Source of the DNA: Acidimicrobiales bacterium
GTDB lineage: Bacteria; Actinomycetota; Acidimicrobiia; Acidimicrobiales; Poriferisodalaceae
DNA length: 7,217 bases
Direction of reading: 5' to 3'
Assembly: GCA_020439485.1 (NCBI GenBank)
Contig: JAGQSP010000081.1
Location: 1-7,217, forward strand
Shown here: positions 1-7,217 of the stretch, piece by piece
Layout of the letters: the number at the start of each line of letters is the position of its first letter
How positions within the stretch are numbered: the stretch's first letter is position 1
Translations under genes and position numbers: made by a program
The notes under the pieces: model-generated
Seen by the model: the letters and a program-made list of their open reading frames with translations, nothing else
What the model was told of the DNA's origin: nothing
Database searches by the model: none

Positions 1-627
1 GCGCGCGGCGTGTCGGCGTTCCTGGTTCCTGCTGATGCACCCGGCGTCAGCCTGGGTGCACGCGAAAAGAAGATGGGCCAGCAGGGAACCCATGTGTGCG
101 ACGTCATCTTCGACGATGTGCACGTGGGTCCCGAGGCCCTGCTCGGCGGGCCCGACAAGCTGAACAAGGGCTTCCTGACGGCCATGAAGACGCTCGACCG
201 CGGCAGGCTGCACATCAGCGCCCTGGCCTGCGGCACCGCCGAGCGCCTCATCGACGAAAGCGTCCGCTATGCCGTCGACCGCAAGCAGTTCGGCCAGCCA
301 ATAGGCGAGTTCCAGCTCGTGCAGGCCATGTTGGCCGACTCGCGGACCGAGGCGTACGCAGCCACCTGCATGGTTCTCGACGCCGCTCGCCGCCGCGACC
401 AGGGCGAGAACGTGCAGACGCTGGCCAGCGCATCAAAGCTGTTCGCCACCGAGATGGTGGGCCGCGTGGCCGATCGGGCCGTGCAGATCTTCGGCGGCGC
501 CGGCTACATGGAGGAATACGGCATCGAGCGCTTCTACCGCGACGTTCGCCTGTTCCGCCTGTATGAGGGCACCAGCCAGATCCAGCAGATCATCATCGCC
601 AGGAACATGCTCAAAGAGGTCGGCTGA
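1..627 (+). CDS. Acyl-CoA dehydrogenase, C-terminal part (5' end outside window)
   Basis: FAD-dependent acyl-CoA dehydrogenase, which oxidises an acyl-CoA to the trans-2-enoyl-CoA and passes electrons to electron-transfer flavoprotein in the cytoplasm. The reading frame is already open at base 1, so the true start lies upstream; 208 residues are visible against roughly 380-400 for the family, covering the end of the middle beta domain and the whole C-terminal helical domain. Seen directly: the D-R-K-Q-F-G-Q-P-I block near base 280, the family signature Q-I-F-G-G-A-G-Y followed by R-F-Y-R-D-V-R (about 484-549), and L-Y-E-G-T-S-Q-I-Q near the end. In short/medium-chain members the Glu of Y-E-G-T is the catalytic base; here it is encoded at 565-567. 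The chain length and exact substrate cannot be told from this fragment. The stop is TGA at 625-627. An in-frame GTG at base 10 is only an internal valine codon, not a start. Confidence 0.96.
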   Translation, partial: ARGVSAFLVPADAPGVSLGAREKKMGQQGTHVCDVIFDDVHVGPEALLGGPDKLNKGFLTAMKTLDRGRLHISALACGTAERLIDESVRYAVDRKQFGQPIGEFQLVQAMLADSRTEAYAATCMVLDAARRRDQGENVQTLASASKLFATEMVGRVADRAVQIFGGAGYMEEYGIERFYRDVRLFRLYEGTSQIQQIIIARNMLKEVG

Positions 628-646
628 CCCGGGCTGAGACCCTAAA

Positions 647-659
647 CCACTAGAAGTGG
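647..659 (+). other. Short perfect hairpin after the acyl-CoA dehydrogenase gene
   Basis: CCACT (647-651) pairs with AGTGG (655-659) around a 3-base AGA loop, 19 bases after the stop codon. The position suits a transcription end or mRNA 3' end, but the stem is only 5 bp and no T-run follows, so it does not meet the usual pattern of an intrinsic terminator. Its 3' arm overlaps the candidate -35 box of the next gene. It could be chance. Confidence 0.25.
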
Positions 660-683
660 CAGAACCTCACCCAAGGCGATAAT
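656..683 (+). promoter_or_regulatory. Candidate sigma70-type promoter for the large secreted protein
   Basis: GTGGCA at 656-661 matches 4 of 6 bases of the TTGACA -35 consensus, and GATAAT at 678-683 matches 5 of 6 of the TATAAT -10 consensus; the spacer is 16 bases. A transcript starting near base 690 would have a leader of about 78 bases before the GTG at 768. The rest of the 140-base gap (628-767) shows only a weak 5-bp inverted repeat, CGAGG (699-703) with CCTCG (710-714). Actinobacterial promoters are variable, so this stays a candidate. Confidence 0.35.
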
Positions 684-767
684 TTCGTCTGCTGCGGTCG
701 AGGCGGTCACCTCGGGTGCGGCACTGCACTATCTAACGATTCGTCTTTCCCATGCCGACGGATCGCG

Positions 768-905
768 GTGAGCACAATGCCAATCGCGCGCTGGAACCAC
801 GCCCAGGTCGACAGCAGCCAGCCGAGAAGAGGCCTGATAGCCCTCATCTGCGTCGCCGTCATGGCGACCCTGGTTGGCGCGCACGATCTGCGAACTGCGT
901 CGGCG
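768..905 (+). other. Predicted signal peptide of the large secreted protein
   Basis: Residues 1-46 have the three-part form of a Sec signal: a long n-region ending in R20-R21, a hydrophobic core of about 17 residues (G22 to A38), and an A-S-A motif at 44-46 suited to signal peptidase I, followed by A-P-G. The R-R pair is preceded by Pro and followed by G-L-I, which is a poor match to the twin-arginine consensus, so Sec export is preferred. No Cys follows the core, so a lipoprotein is unlikely. The n-region is shorter by three residues if ATG 777 is the start. Confidence 0.75.
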
Positions 906-3900
906 GCCCCCGGGCTGGTGCCAGAGCAGGTACGCACCGATCTTCCTGTGGTGGTCGACGGAACGGTCACCGACATCGAGCAGGTAGGCAACCGGATCGT
1001 CGTTGCCGGCACGTTCACCCAGGTACAACCGCAAGCGGGCGGGGCGACCGTCGACCAGCGCTACCTGTTCGCGTACGACATCGACACGGGCCAGTTCGAC
1101 GAAGGGTTCCGGCCCCAGTTCGACAAAGACATCGAGCAGATCGCACCCGCGCCCGACGGATCGGGCATCTATGTCGTCGGCAGGTTCTCGACCATCGATG
1201 GTGTCACGAAGCGCAAGATCGCAAGACTGAACGCGGACGGCTCGCTGGACCAGACGTTCACCGCAAACGCCGACGCCAAGGCCACCGCGCTGGCTCTGAC
1301 CCCCGACGGCTCACGACTGTTCGTCGGTGGCCAGTTCACACAGATCAACGGCGAACCAAGGGCCGGTATGGCAGAACTGGATGCCACCGACGGCAGCGTC
1401 GACCCCGGTTTCACGCTGGGCATCGAGGGAGGCATCGGCGTGGGTGGTGCCCTTTCGGTCAAGGGCATGGCGGTCACCCCCGACAGCCGCTCGCTGGTGG
1501 TGTTGGCACCAGCCCGATTCATCGGTGGCGAAGAGCGCTACGGGCTGGCCAAGATCAGCATCCAGGGTGACGTCGCCAAGATGCAGAAGTGGCGCACACG
1601 GCTGTTCGAAGACAACATCGGGCGTGCAGGCGGACAGTTCTGGCTGCGCGGTTTCGACATGTCGCCCGACGGGACGTTCTTCGTGGTCACCACCTCGGGT
1701 GGCGACCGGCCTCCCACAAACGACGTGGCGATACGTTTCCCGGTGCGCGGAAACGGCTCCGACGACGTTCAACCCGATTGGATCACCCGCAACTTCGACT
1801 CGACCTACTCGGCTGCAATCGACGACGACGTCGTCTATATCGGCGGCCACTTCCAGTACACAGAAGCCCCCGGCGCCACCGATCCGTACCCCGGCGACCC
1901 AGACCGCTCTTACGGCTTCGGCGGCGACCAGGACGCCAGCGTCCTGGGCGACCAGGTCATAGCCCGCAAGCAGGTGGCCGCCCTGGACCCCGACACCGGT
2001 CAAGCGTTGGGCTGGAACCCCGGTGCCAACGGATTCAACGGCGTGTACGCCCTAGAGATCATCGACCGCGGGTTGCTGTTGGGCCACGACGGCAACATCG
2101 TCGCCGACCGAGCGGTGGGCAGACACGGCTTCTTCGACCGGGCCCAACTGCCAGACGACGACGTCGAGCTCGATACGACCATCGTTTCGCCCTTGACCGG
2201 CCAACAGTTCGACCAGGGGTCGACGGTGACCATCAGCGGGCTCGCATCGTCGCCCGCCGGGGTCGACCGGGTTCAGCTGACGGTTCTGGACCTGAACCGC
2301 GACGTCTGGCTGCGGCCCGATGGCACGTGGGGGTCATGGGCAGGGCTCGACGCCACGCTCGGCGCGGCCGGAGACAACCAGACCGGTTGGACCATCGACA
2401 TCACACTGCCGGAGACCGGCACCTACGAACTGAAGGCCAAGACCTTCGACCGGGCAGGTGACAAGGACCCGACGGCCCCGACCATTCGTCTTCGGGCCGT
2501 GTCGGTTGCCCAGGACGAACGACCCGAAACCCGCGTGGTCCAGACGGTCGTCGCCGACCCTCCGGGCAACGTGATCTCGTACCGTGGGACGGCCACCGAT
2601 GACCGGGGTGTGCAGTCGGTCCGGGTAGAGCTGGTCGACCTTGACGACGGCCGCTATCTGCAGCCCGACGGCACCAAGGGCAACTTCCACGCATTCGACG
2701 CTGTGGTGGACGAACCTGGCGCGACGGGAGTCAACTTCACGTTCGAGGCCACTGTGCCCAACGGCAACTGGAGGGCCTACTTCATCGCCATCGACAGCGC
2801 CGGTCAGCGCGACCTGTCGGCGGCATCGTCTACACAGCGGATCGCTGTTGGGGACGAGGCGCCCACGCTCATCTCCATCGACAGCCCAACCGCCAACGAA
2901 GAAATGACGACCGGCTCGCCGTTCACCGTCTCGGGCACTGCCGTCGATGACAGAGCCATCAAGCGGGTACAGGTACGGGTCCTCAACGTCACCACAGGCC
3001 AGGGTCTGCGAAGCGACGGCACCATCGGTGAGCCCGACGGCACGGTCACCCACGTCGGAGCCGTGGTGGCAAACATCGACAGCCCCGAAACCACATGGTC
3101 GCTTGCCGTGCCGGGGCTTCCCCCTGGCCGCTGGCAGATCAACGCCTACGCAGAGGACGCCTCGTTCCAGAGAATCTCGATCACGCAGTACATCTATGTG
3201 ACGGTGCCAGGCGACGCTCTGCCCGACGTCTTCATAGCCACGCCGACCGCCGGCAACATCGACGGGCCGGCCCTCGGCGCAGCAGGTCGAGCAACCGACG
3301 ACAGCGGCGTCGAGCGCGTCGAGGTCGGCCTGTACTTCTACGGCGACGACGTCAACCGTGCCGGCTGGCTCGATGCCGACGGCTCGTTCGCCAACCTGCC
3401 CCGCTGGAGCGAGGCCGTGCTTGCCGAGCCCGGCAGCACCTCGACCGATTGGTCGTTCAGCCGCACACTGCCCTTCGAAGGAAGGTGGCAGGTGCGGGTG
3501 CGTTCATGGGATGACGCCGGTCAGCCCAGCTGGACCTATCGCACGGTCGTGGTTGCATACTCGCCAAACGACCTGCCCCCGACGCTCGAGTTGGAGAACT
3601 TCGCAGACGGTGCCGTCGTAACACCTGGGCCTCTGCTGCTGAACGGGGTGGTCCACGACGACGTGGCCATCGACTGGGTGCGCTTCTACGTCAGGCGCGC
3701 CTACTGGAACGAAGGCCCCAACCCCAACGACCAGTTCACCTATGCCGGCTGGTTCAACGGCTTCGTCACCCAGCCGGGCGGCACGAGGTCTAACTTCACC
3801 ATCTCGACAGAGGATCTGCCCAGTGGTGCTTGGTTCATCCTGGTCGACGCTTTCGACGCCGCAGGCAACCAGTCCGAACGGCTCAGGGTCAACTTCACGG

Positions 3901-4622
3901 TCGAGGTACCAGACAACCAAGCACCCCAGGTGACGGTCAGCAGCCCGGCTCACAACAGCATCGACACGCCGGCTCGCACGTTCGAGGTCGGCGGCACTGC
4001 CAGCGACGACCAGGGCGTCTCGGCCGTCGAGTACGTGGTGTACGACTACCAGCAGACCGGATACCTACTGGATGACGGATCCGTCACCAACGAGCCGCGC
4101 CTGGCCGTGCGCACGCCGACCCTCACAGATCCCGGAGCGGGCACGACCGCGTGGTCAGACACAGTCACGGTGCCGGCCGACGGGCGCTATTACGTGCAGT
4201 CCTTCGCCTATGACACCGACGGTCAACGCAGCCTCACCCAGCGATGGGGTGGCAGCCTGTCTTCGTTCTGGGTGACTCCGGGCGACGCACGACCGAGCGT
4301 CGCAATCGTGTCTCCGGCCAACGGAGCAACGGTCGATCCGCTGGTGGTCGATGCATCGGCCAGCGACGACCGCGGGGTCGATCGGTTCGAGGTTCTGATC
4401 CGGGATGCAAACAACTCGACGGTGGGACTTCGCCTCGGAGGAGAGATAGGCCAGAGCCCCCAGTGGATTCCCATGACCAACGCAACCGGTCTGGGGACAA
4501 CAGCCGCAAGCGCAACCTTCGAGGTCGACCTTCCCGCAGGGTCCTGGCGGGTATTCGTCAGAGCCTGGGACGACAGCGGCAAGGTCACACAGACTGGTTC
4601 GATAGTGGTCCAGGTTCCGTAG
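768..4622 (+). CDS. Large secreted protein: delta-60-like beta-propeller plus seven Ig-like domains
   Basis: A 1284-residue protein of unknown function, probably exported. Residues 1-46 look like a signal peptide (R20-R21, hydrophobic G22 to A38, then A-S-A at 44-46). About residues 67-441 resemble delta-60 / DUF5122-type propeller repeats: I-Y-V-V-G-R-F followed by I-A-R-L-N-A-D-G-S-L-D-Q-T-F (134-164), F-V-G-G-Q-F (185-190), and A-L-D-P-D-T-G with W-N-P-G-A-N-G (405-422). Residues 465-1284 are seven tandem Ig-like domains. There is no LPXTG signal, C-terminal membrane segment or other visible anchor; the last Ig domain ends with the protein. Adhesion, polymer binding or matrix formation would fit the architecture, but no catalytic motif is seen and no function can be assigned. 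The start is uncertain by three residues: GTG at 768 has a weak upstream GGA (760-762), while ATG at 777 has GGTGAG (767-772) 4 bases upstream. Stop TAG at 4620-4622. The gene reads alone, with non-coding DNA on both sides. Confidence 0.9.
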   Translation: MSTMPIARWNHAQVDSSQPRRGLIALICVAVMATLVGAHDLRTASAAPGLVPEQVRTDLPVVVDGTVTDIEQVGNRIVVAGTFTQVQPQAGGATVDQRYLFAYDIDTGQFDEGFRPQFDKDIEQIAPAPDGSGIYVVGRFSTIDGVTKRKIARLNADGSLDQTFTANADAKATALALTPDGSRLFVGGQFTQINGEPRAGMAELDATDGSVDPGFTLGIEGGIGVGGALSVKGMAVTPDSRSLVVLAPARFIGGEERYGLAKISIQGDVAKMQKWRTRLFEDNIGRAGGQFWLRGFDMSPDGTFFVVTTSGGDRPPTNDVAIRFPVRGNGSDDVQPDWITRNFDSTYSAAIDDDVVYIGGHFQYTEAPGATDPYPGDPDRSYGFGGDQDASVLGDQVIARKQVAALDPDTGQALGWNPGANGFNGVYALEIIDRGLLLGHDGNIVADRAVGRHGFFDRAQLPDDDVELDTTIVSPLTGQQFDQGSTVTISGLASSPAGVDRVQLTVLDLNRDVWLRPDGTWGSWAGLDATLGAAGDNQTGWTIDITLPETGTYELKAKTFDRAGDKDPTAPTIRLRAVSVAQDERPETRVVQTVVADPPGNVISYRGTATDDRGVQSVRVELVDLDDGRYLQPDGTKGNFHAFDAVVDEPGATGVNFTFEATVPNGNWRAYFIAIDSAGQRDLSAASSTQRIAVGDEAPTLISIDSPTANEEMTTGSPFTVSGTAVDDRAIKRVQVRVLNVTTGQGLRSDGTIGEPDGTVTHVGAVVANIDSPETTWSLAVPGLPPGRWQINAYAEDASFQRISITQYIYVTVPGDALPDVFIATPTAGNIDGPALGAAGRATDDSGVERVEVGLYFYGDDVNRAGWLDADGSFANLPRWSEAVLAEPGSTSTDWSFSRTLPFEGRWQVRVRSWDDAGQPSWTYRTVVVAYSPNDLPPTLELENFADGAVVTPGPLLLNGVVHDDVAIDWVRFYVRRAYWNEGPNPNDQFTYAGWFNGFVTQPGGTRSNFTISTEDLPSGAWFILVDAFDAAGNQSERLRVNFTVEVPDNQAPQVTVSSPAHNSIDTPARTFEVGGTASDDQGVSAVEYVVYDYQQTGYLLDDGSVTNEPRLAVRTPTLTDPGAGTTAWSDTVTVPADGRYYVQSFAYDTDGQRSLTQRWGGSLSSFWVTPGDARPSVAIVSPANGATVDPLVVDASASDDRGVDRFEVLIRDANNSTVGLRLGGEIGQSPQWIPMTNATGLGTTAASATFEVDLPAGSWRVFVRAWDDSGKVTQTGSIVVQVP
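966..2090 (+). other. Delta-60-like beta-propeller region
   Basis: Residues about 67-441 contain irregular repeats of the form hydrophobic-V-V-G-G/R-x-F followed by a Leu-Asp/Asn-G-S/T-D-x-x-F strand. Clear units begin near residues 67 (I-V-V-A-G-T-F), 123 (I-Y-V-V-G-R-F), 174 (L-F-V-G-G-Q-F), 231, 295 and 347 (V-V-Y-I-G-G-H-F). The last unit carries an acidic, Gly/Pro-rich insertion near 367-393 before V-A-A-L-D-P-D-T-G. Six or seven blades are plausible, which would close a propeller; the count is inferred from motifs, not from a structure. Proteins with such repeats are common among secreted bacterial proteins, usually without known ligand. Confidence 0.65.
2160..4619 (+). repeat. Seven tandem Ig-like domains (protein-level repeat array)
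   Basis: Units start at about residues 465, 583, 695, 815, 934, 1049 and 1172, giving spacings of 118, 112, 120, 119, 115 and 123 residues and a last unit of 113. Shared pattern: P-x-V/I-x-I-x-S-P at the start, then G-T/R-A-x-D-D-x-G-V/I-x-x-V-x-V, a loop with L-x-x-D-G-T/S, an acidic/Pro-Gly stretch, W-S/T before a strand, L/V-P-x-G-x-W, then A-x-D-x-A/S-G-Q. Unit 1 lacks the D-D pair (S-S-P-A-G-V instead), and units 5 and 7 have lost the D-G-T loop motif. The copies are diverged at DNA level, so the array is old rather than a recent tandem duplication. The form fits bacterial Ig/cadherin-like beta-sandwich domains; the D-D-x-G motifs could bind calcium, which is inference. Confidence 0.85.
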
Positions 4623-4628
4623 ATCCCA

Positions 4629-4646
4629 CGCAACAGATTCGTTGCG
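4629..4646. promoter_or_regulatory. Inverted repeat overlapping the toxin-antitoxin -35 box
   Basis: CGCAAC (4629-4634) is the exact reverse complement of GTTGCG (4641-4646), with a 6-base AGATTC between. Two further C-G pairs can form (4626-4627 with 4647-4648) if A4628 is bulged out. It begins 7 bases after the stop of the large gene and covers the candidate -35 box of the next operon. Two readings are possible: an operator for the antitoxin, or an RNA hairpin ending the upstream transcript. The lack of a following T-run speaks against an intrinsic terminator. Confidence 0.45.
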
Positions 4647-4670
4647 GGACATATCTGTTGTGCATATGCT
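4642..4670 (+). promoter_or_regulatory. Candidate promoter of the toxin-antitoxin operon
   Basis: TTGCGG (4642-4647) as -35 and TATGCT (4665-4670) as -10 are separated by exactly 17 bases. The -10 has the T-A-x-x-x-T core; the -35 keeps TTG. The perfect palindrome GCATATGC (4662-4669) overlaps the -10 and a related CATAT box lies at 4650-4654, so a repressor bound here would block RNA polymerase. Transcription would start around 4677, which puts the ribosome binding site almost at the mRNA 5' end; if that is too tight, the real start lies further upstream. Confidence 0.45.
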
Positions 4671-4676
4671 TGTGGC

Positions 4677-4682
4677 AGGAGG
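4677..4682 (+). promoter_or_regulatory. Strong ribosome binding site of the antitoxin gene
   Basis: AGGAGG, a full match to the anti-Shine-Dalgarno core, lies 5 bases before the ATG at 4688. It fixes this ATG as the start, although the frame is open far upstream, back to about 4244, inside the preceding gene. It is by far the best ribosome binding site in the window, which suits an antitoxin that must be made in excess of its toxin. Confidence 0.8.
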
Positions 4683-4687
4683 ATCCG

Positions 4688-5038
4688 ATGGCCGAAGCTA
4701 TGCAGTACCAGCAAGATCTCAGCCGTCGGGCTCAGTCGCTGGCCGATGTGCTGACCCAGTCGGGTCTGGCGTCCATCGTCGACGTCAGCAGGTCATCGGT
4801 CAGTCGATGGGTCAGCGGAGAGGACACGCCCAAGGGCGCCAACGCCGCAGCGGTGCTGGATCTCGACTTCATCATCGCCCGCTACGCGCTGACGTATCCG
4901 ACGGCCACGTTCCGCGACTGGTTCATGTCGCCCAACGCGTTCCTCAACGGCGCAACACCAAAGGACGTACTGCAGCTCGAAGGGCCGGGCCGGGTCATCG
5001 ACGCGCTCAGTTCGGAGATTGCCGGTTCGTTCGCGTGA
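4688..5038 (+). CDS. Xre/MbcA/ParS-type antitoxin of a RES-Xre toxin-antitoxin module
   Basis: A 116-residue cytoplasmic protein predicted to bind and neutralise the RES toxin encoded next, and to repress its own promoter. Seen in the sequence: an N-terminal helix-turn-helix-like region (about residues 17-47) with a likely recognition helix S-R-S-S-V-S-R-W-V-S-G (34-44), and a C-terminal DUF2384-like toxin-binding region (about 64-113) with R-D-W-F at 76-79, S-P-N-A-F-L-N-G at 81-88, T-P-K-D-V-L at 90-95 and E-G-P-G-R-V-I at 98-104. In the family the pattern W-x-x-S-P-N-x-x-L-x-G-x-x-P is characteristic. Known family behaviour (MbcA of M. tuberculosis, Xre of Pseudomonas RES modules) is to insert its C-terminus into the toxin active-site cleft. 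The stop TGA at 5036-5038 overlaps the toxin start. Length is slightly short for the family but all expected parts are present. Confidence 0.85.
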   Translation: MAEAMQYQQDLSRRAQSLADVLTQSGLASIVDVSRSSVSRWVSGEDTPKGANAAAVLDLDFIIARYALTYPTATFRDWFMSPNAFLNGATPKDVLQLEGPGRVIDALSSEIAGSFA

Positions 5039-5601
5039 GGGCCTATCGCATCGCGCCATGGCCCACCGGTGGCACCACCAAGCACCTGTTCCAGTCGCTC
5101 GAGGCTGTGCGAAGTGGTCAACAGTCGGGGCGGTGGGACAACTCGCGCCTGTACGGGGCGCTGTACCTCGCCTTGTCGCAAGCGGGGGCGGTGGCCGAGG
5201 TGCTGGGCAACCACACGGTCTGGGCCGACTCGTTGTTCGACTCCCCCGCAACCGGCCTTCGGCGCCACTTGCTGACCATCGAGGTCGACGACGCGGTGAT
5301 GCGGTCGGTGGTCGATGTCGACGACCCGCGTTTCCTGCAGGAACGAGGCCTGCGACCGTCGGAGGTCGCCGGTCGGGCAAGGGCCCGAACACGCACCCTG
5401 GCCGCAGACCGGTTCAGCGAGGGCGCCGCCGGTATCCGTTTCTGGTCGTACTACCGCCCCGAGTGGACCAACTTGGTGTTGTTCGTACCCCCGCTGCAGC
5501 CGTCGGACGTTCACGTGACACAAGCCGAGCCCATGTCTGTGGACATGCCCTGTGTGGCCGCCGCCTCCGAGATGTTGTGCCGGGTTGTGACCCCGGCGTG
5601 A
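5035..5601 (+). CDS. RES-domain toxin (MbcT-like, predicted NAD+-degrading)
   Basis: A 188-residue RES-domain protein. Characterised relatives such as MbcT break down NAD+ (by phosphorolysis or hydrolysis) and so stop growth unless bound by the Xre antitoxin. The three family-naming residues can be placed: Arg5 in A-Y-R-I-A, Glu55 in A-V-A-E-V-L, and Ser138 in R-F-W-S-Y-Y. Also seen are G-R-W (32-34) and L-Y-G-A-L-Y-L-A (39-46), matching the G-R-W-N ... A-I-Y-L-A stretch of MbcT, and N-L-V-L-F (146-150) near the C-terminal strand. The protein therefore looks intact. The GTG start at 5035 shares GTGA with the antitoxin stop; the nearest GGAG (5014-5017) is 17 bases away, too far to serve, so translation is probably coupled to the antitoxin. 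The frame is open back to 4642 but the RES fold begins right at residue 3-5, which supports this start. Exact chemistry on NAD+ is inferred from the family. Confidence 0.85.
   Translation: MRAYRIAPWPTGGTTKHLFQSLEAVRSGQQSGRWDNSRLYGALYLALSQAGAVAEVLGNHTVWADSLFDSPATGLRRHLLTIEVDDAVMRSVVDVDDPRFLQERGLRPSEVAGRARARTRTLAADRFSEGAAGIRFWSYYRPEWTNLVLFVPPLQPSDVHVTQAEPMSVDMPCVAAASEMLCRVVTPA

Positions 5602-7217
<1,616 letters not shown>

Noticed and set aside
827..836. Twin-arginine export signal at R20-R21 of the secreted protein.
   Set aside because: The context P-R-R-G-L-I lacks the Ser/Thr before the pair and the F-L-K that follow in Tat signals; a Sec signal explains the region better.
752..1570. A 272-codon plus-strand frame starting at ATG 752.
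   Set aside because: It is Arg/Gly/Pro-rich, lacks any domain and overlaps the strongly supported secreted-protein frame.
1311..3053. Minus-strand open frames of 230 and 239 codons opposite the secreted-protein gene.
   Set aside because: Same GC-bias effect; they cover well-supported Ig and propeller repeats and have no motifs of their own.
4244..4687. Upstream extension of the antitoxin frame, which is open well into the preceding gene.
   Set aside because: The extension is Arg/Gly-rich out-of-frame sequence from the last Ig domain, and a full AGGAGG sits 5 bases before ATG 4688.
4642..5034. Upstream extension of the toxin frame from an in-frame TTG at 4642, or from ATGs inside the antitoxin gene.
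   Set aside because: The translated extension is a low-complexity shadow of the antitoxin gene, and the RES fold begins right after GTG 5035.

Overview
This window is GC-rich, tightly packed with genes, and uses GTG as well as ATG starts. All four complete or near-complete genes and the 5' fragment read on the + strand. The base composition, the acyl-CoA dehydrogenase / Baeyer-Villiger monooxygenase content and the secreted delta-60/Ig-like protein suggest a high-GC actinobacterium, possibly of the Acidimicrobiia. That placement is inference; the window holds no rRNA or other marker gene.

Layout. Bases 1-627 are the C-terminal half of an acyl-CoA dehydrogenase whose start lies upstream of the window. 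Bases 628-767 are non-coding and hold a small hairpin and a plausible promoter. Bases 768-4622 encode a 1284-residue secreted protein: a signal peptide, then a delta-60-like beta-propeller (about residues 67-441), then seven tandem Ig-like domains of 112-123 residues that run to the last residue, with no visible wall anchor. Bases 4623-4687 are a 65-base spacer with a dyad, a promoter-like -35/-10 pair, an 8-base palindrome and a strong ribosome binding site. Bases 4688-5038 and 5035-5601 are a two-gene toxin-antitoxin operon: an Xre/MbcA/ParS-type antitoxin and a RES-domain toxin, joined by a 4-base stop/start overlap. Bases 5623-7217 are a nearly complete Baeyer-Villiger monooxygenase (531 codons visible) that runs off the right edge. 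No stretch longer than 140 bases lacks a gene.

How the genes relate. The toxin and antitoxin form a functional unit; by analogy with MbcTA of Mycobacterium tuberculosis the toxin would deplete cellular NAD+ unless bound by the antitoxin. The monooxygenase starts 21 bases after the toxin stop and could be reached by transcription from the same promoter, but its metabolic role (oxygen insertion into a ketone, NADPH-dependent) has no obvious link to the toxin. The acyl-CoA dehydrogenase belongs to acyl-CoA beta-oxidation-type metabolism. The large protein is probably exported and may act in adhesion or binding; this is inferred from architecture only. No tRNA, rRNA, CRISPR array, insertion sequence or att site was seen.

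The items most worth following up are the RES/Xre module with its compact putative operator, and the seven-copy Ig-like array with a recurring L-x-x-D-G-T/S loop motif. Nothing here proves a wholly new system.
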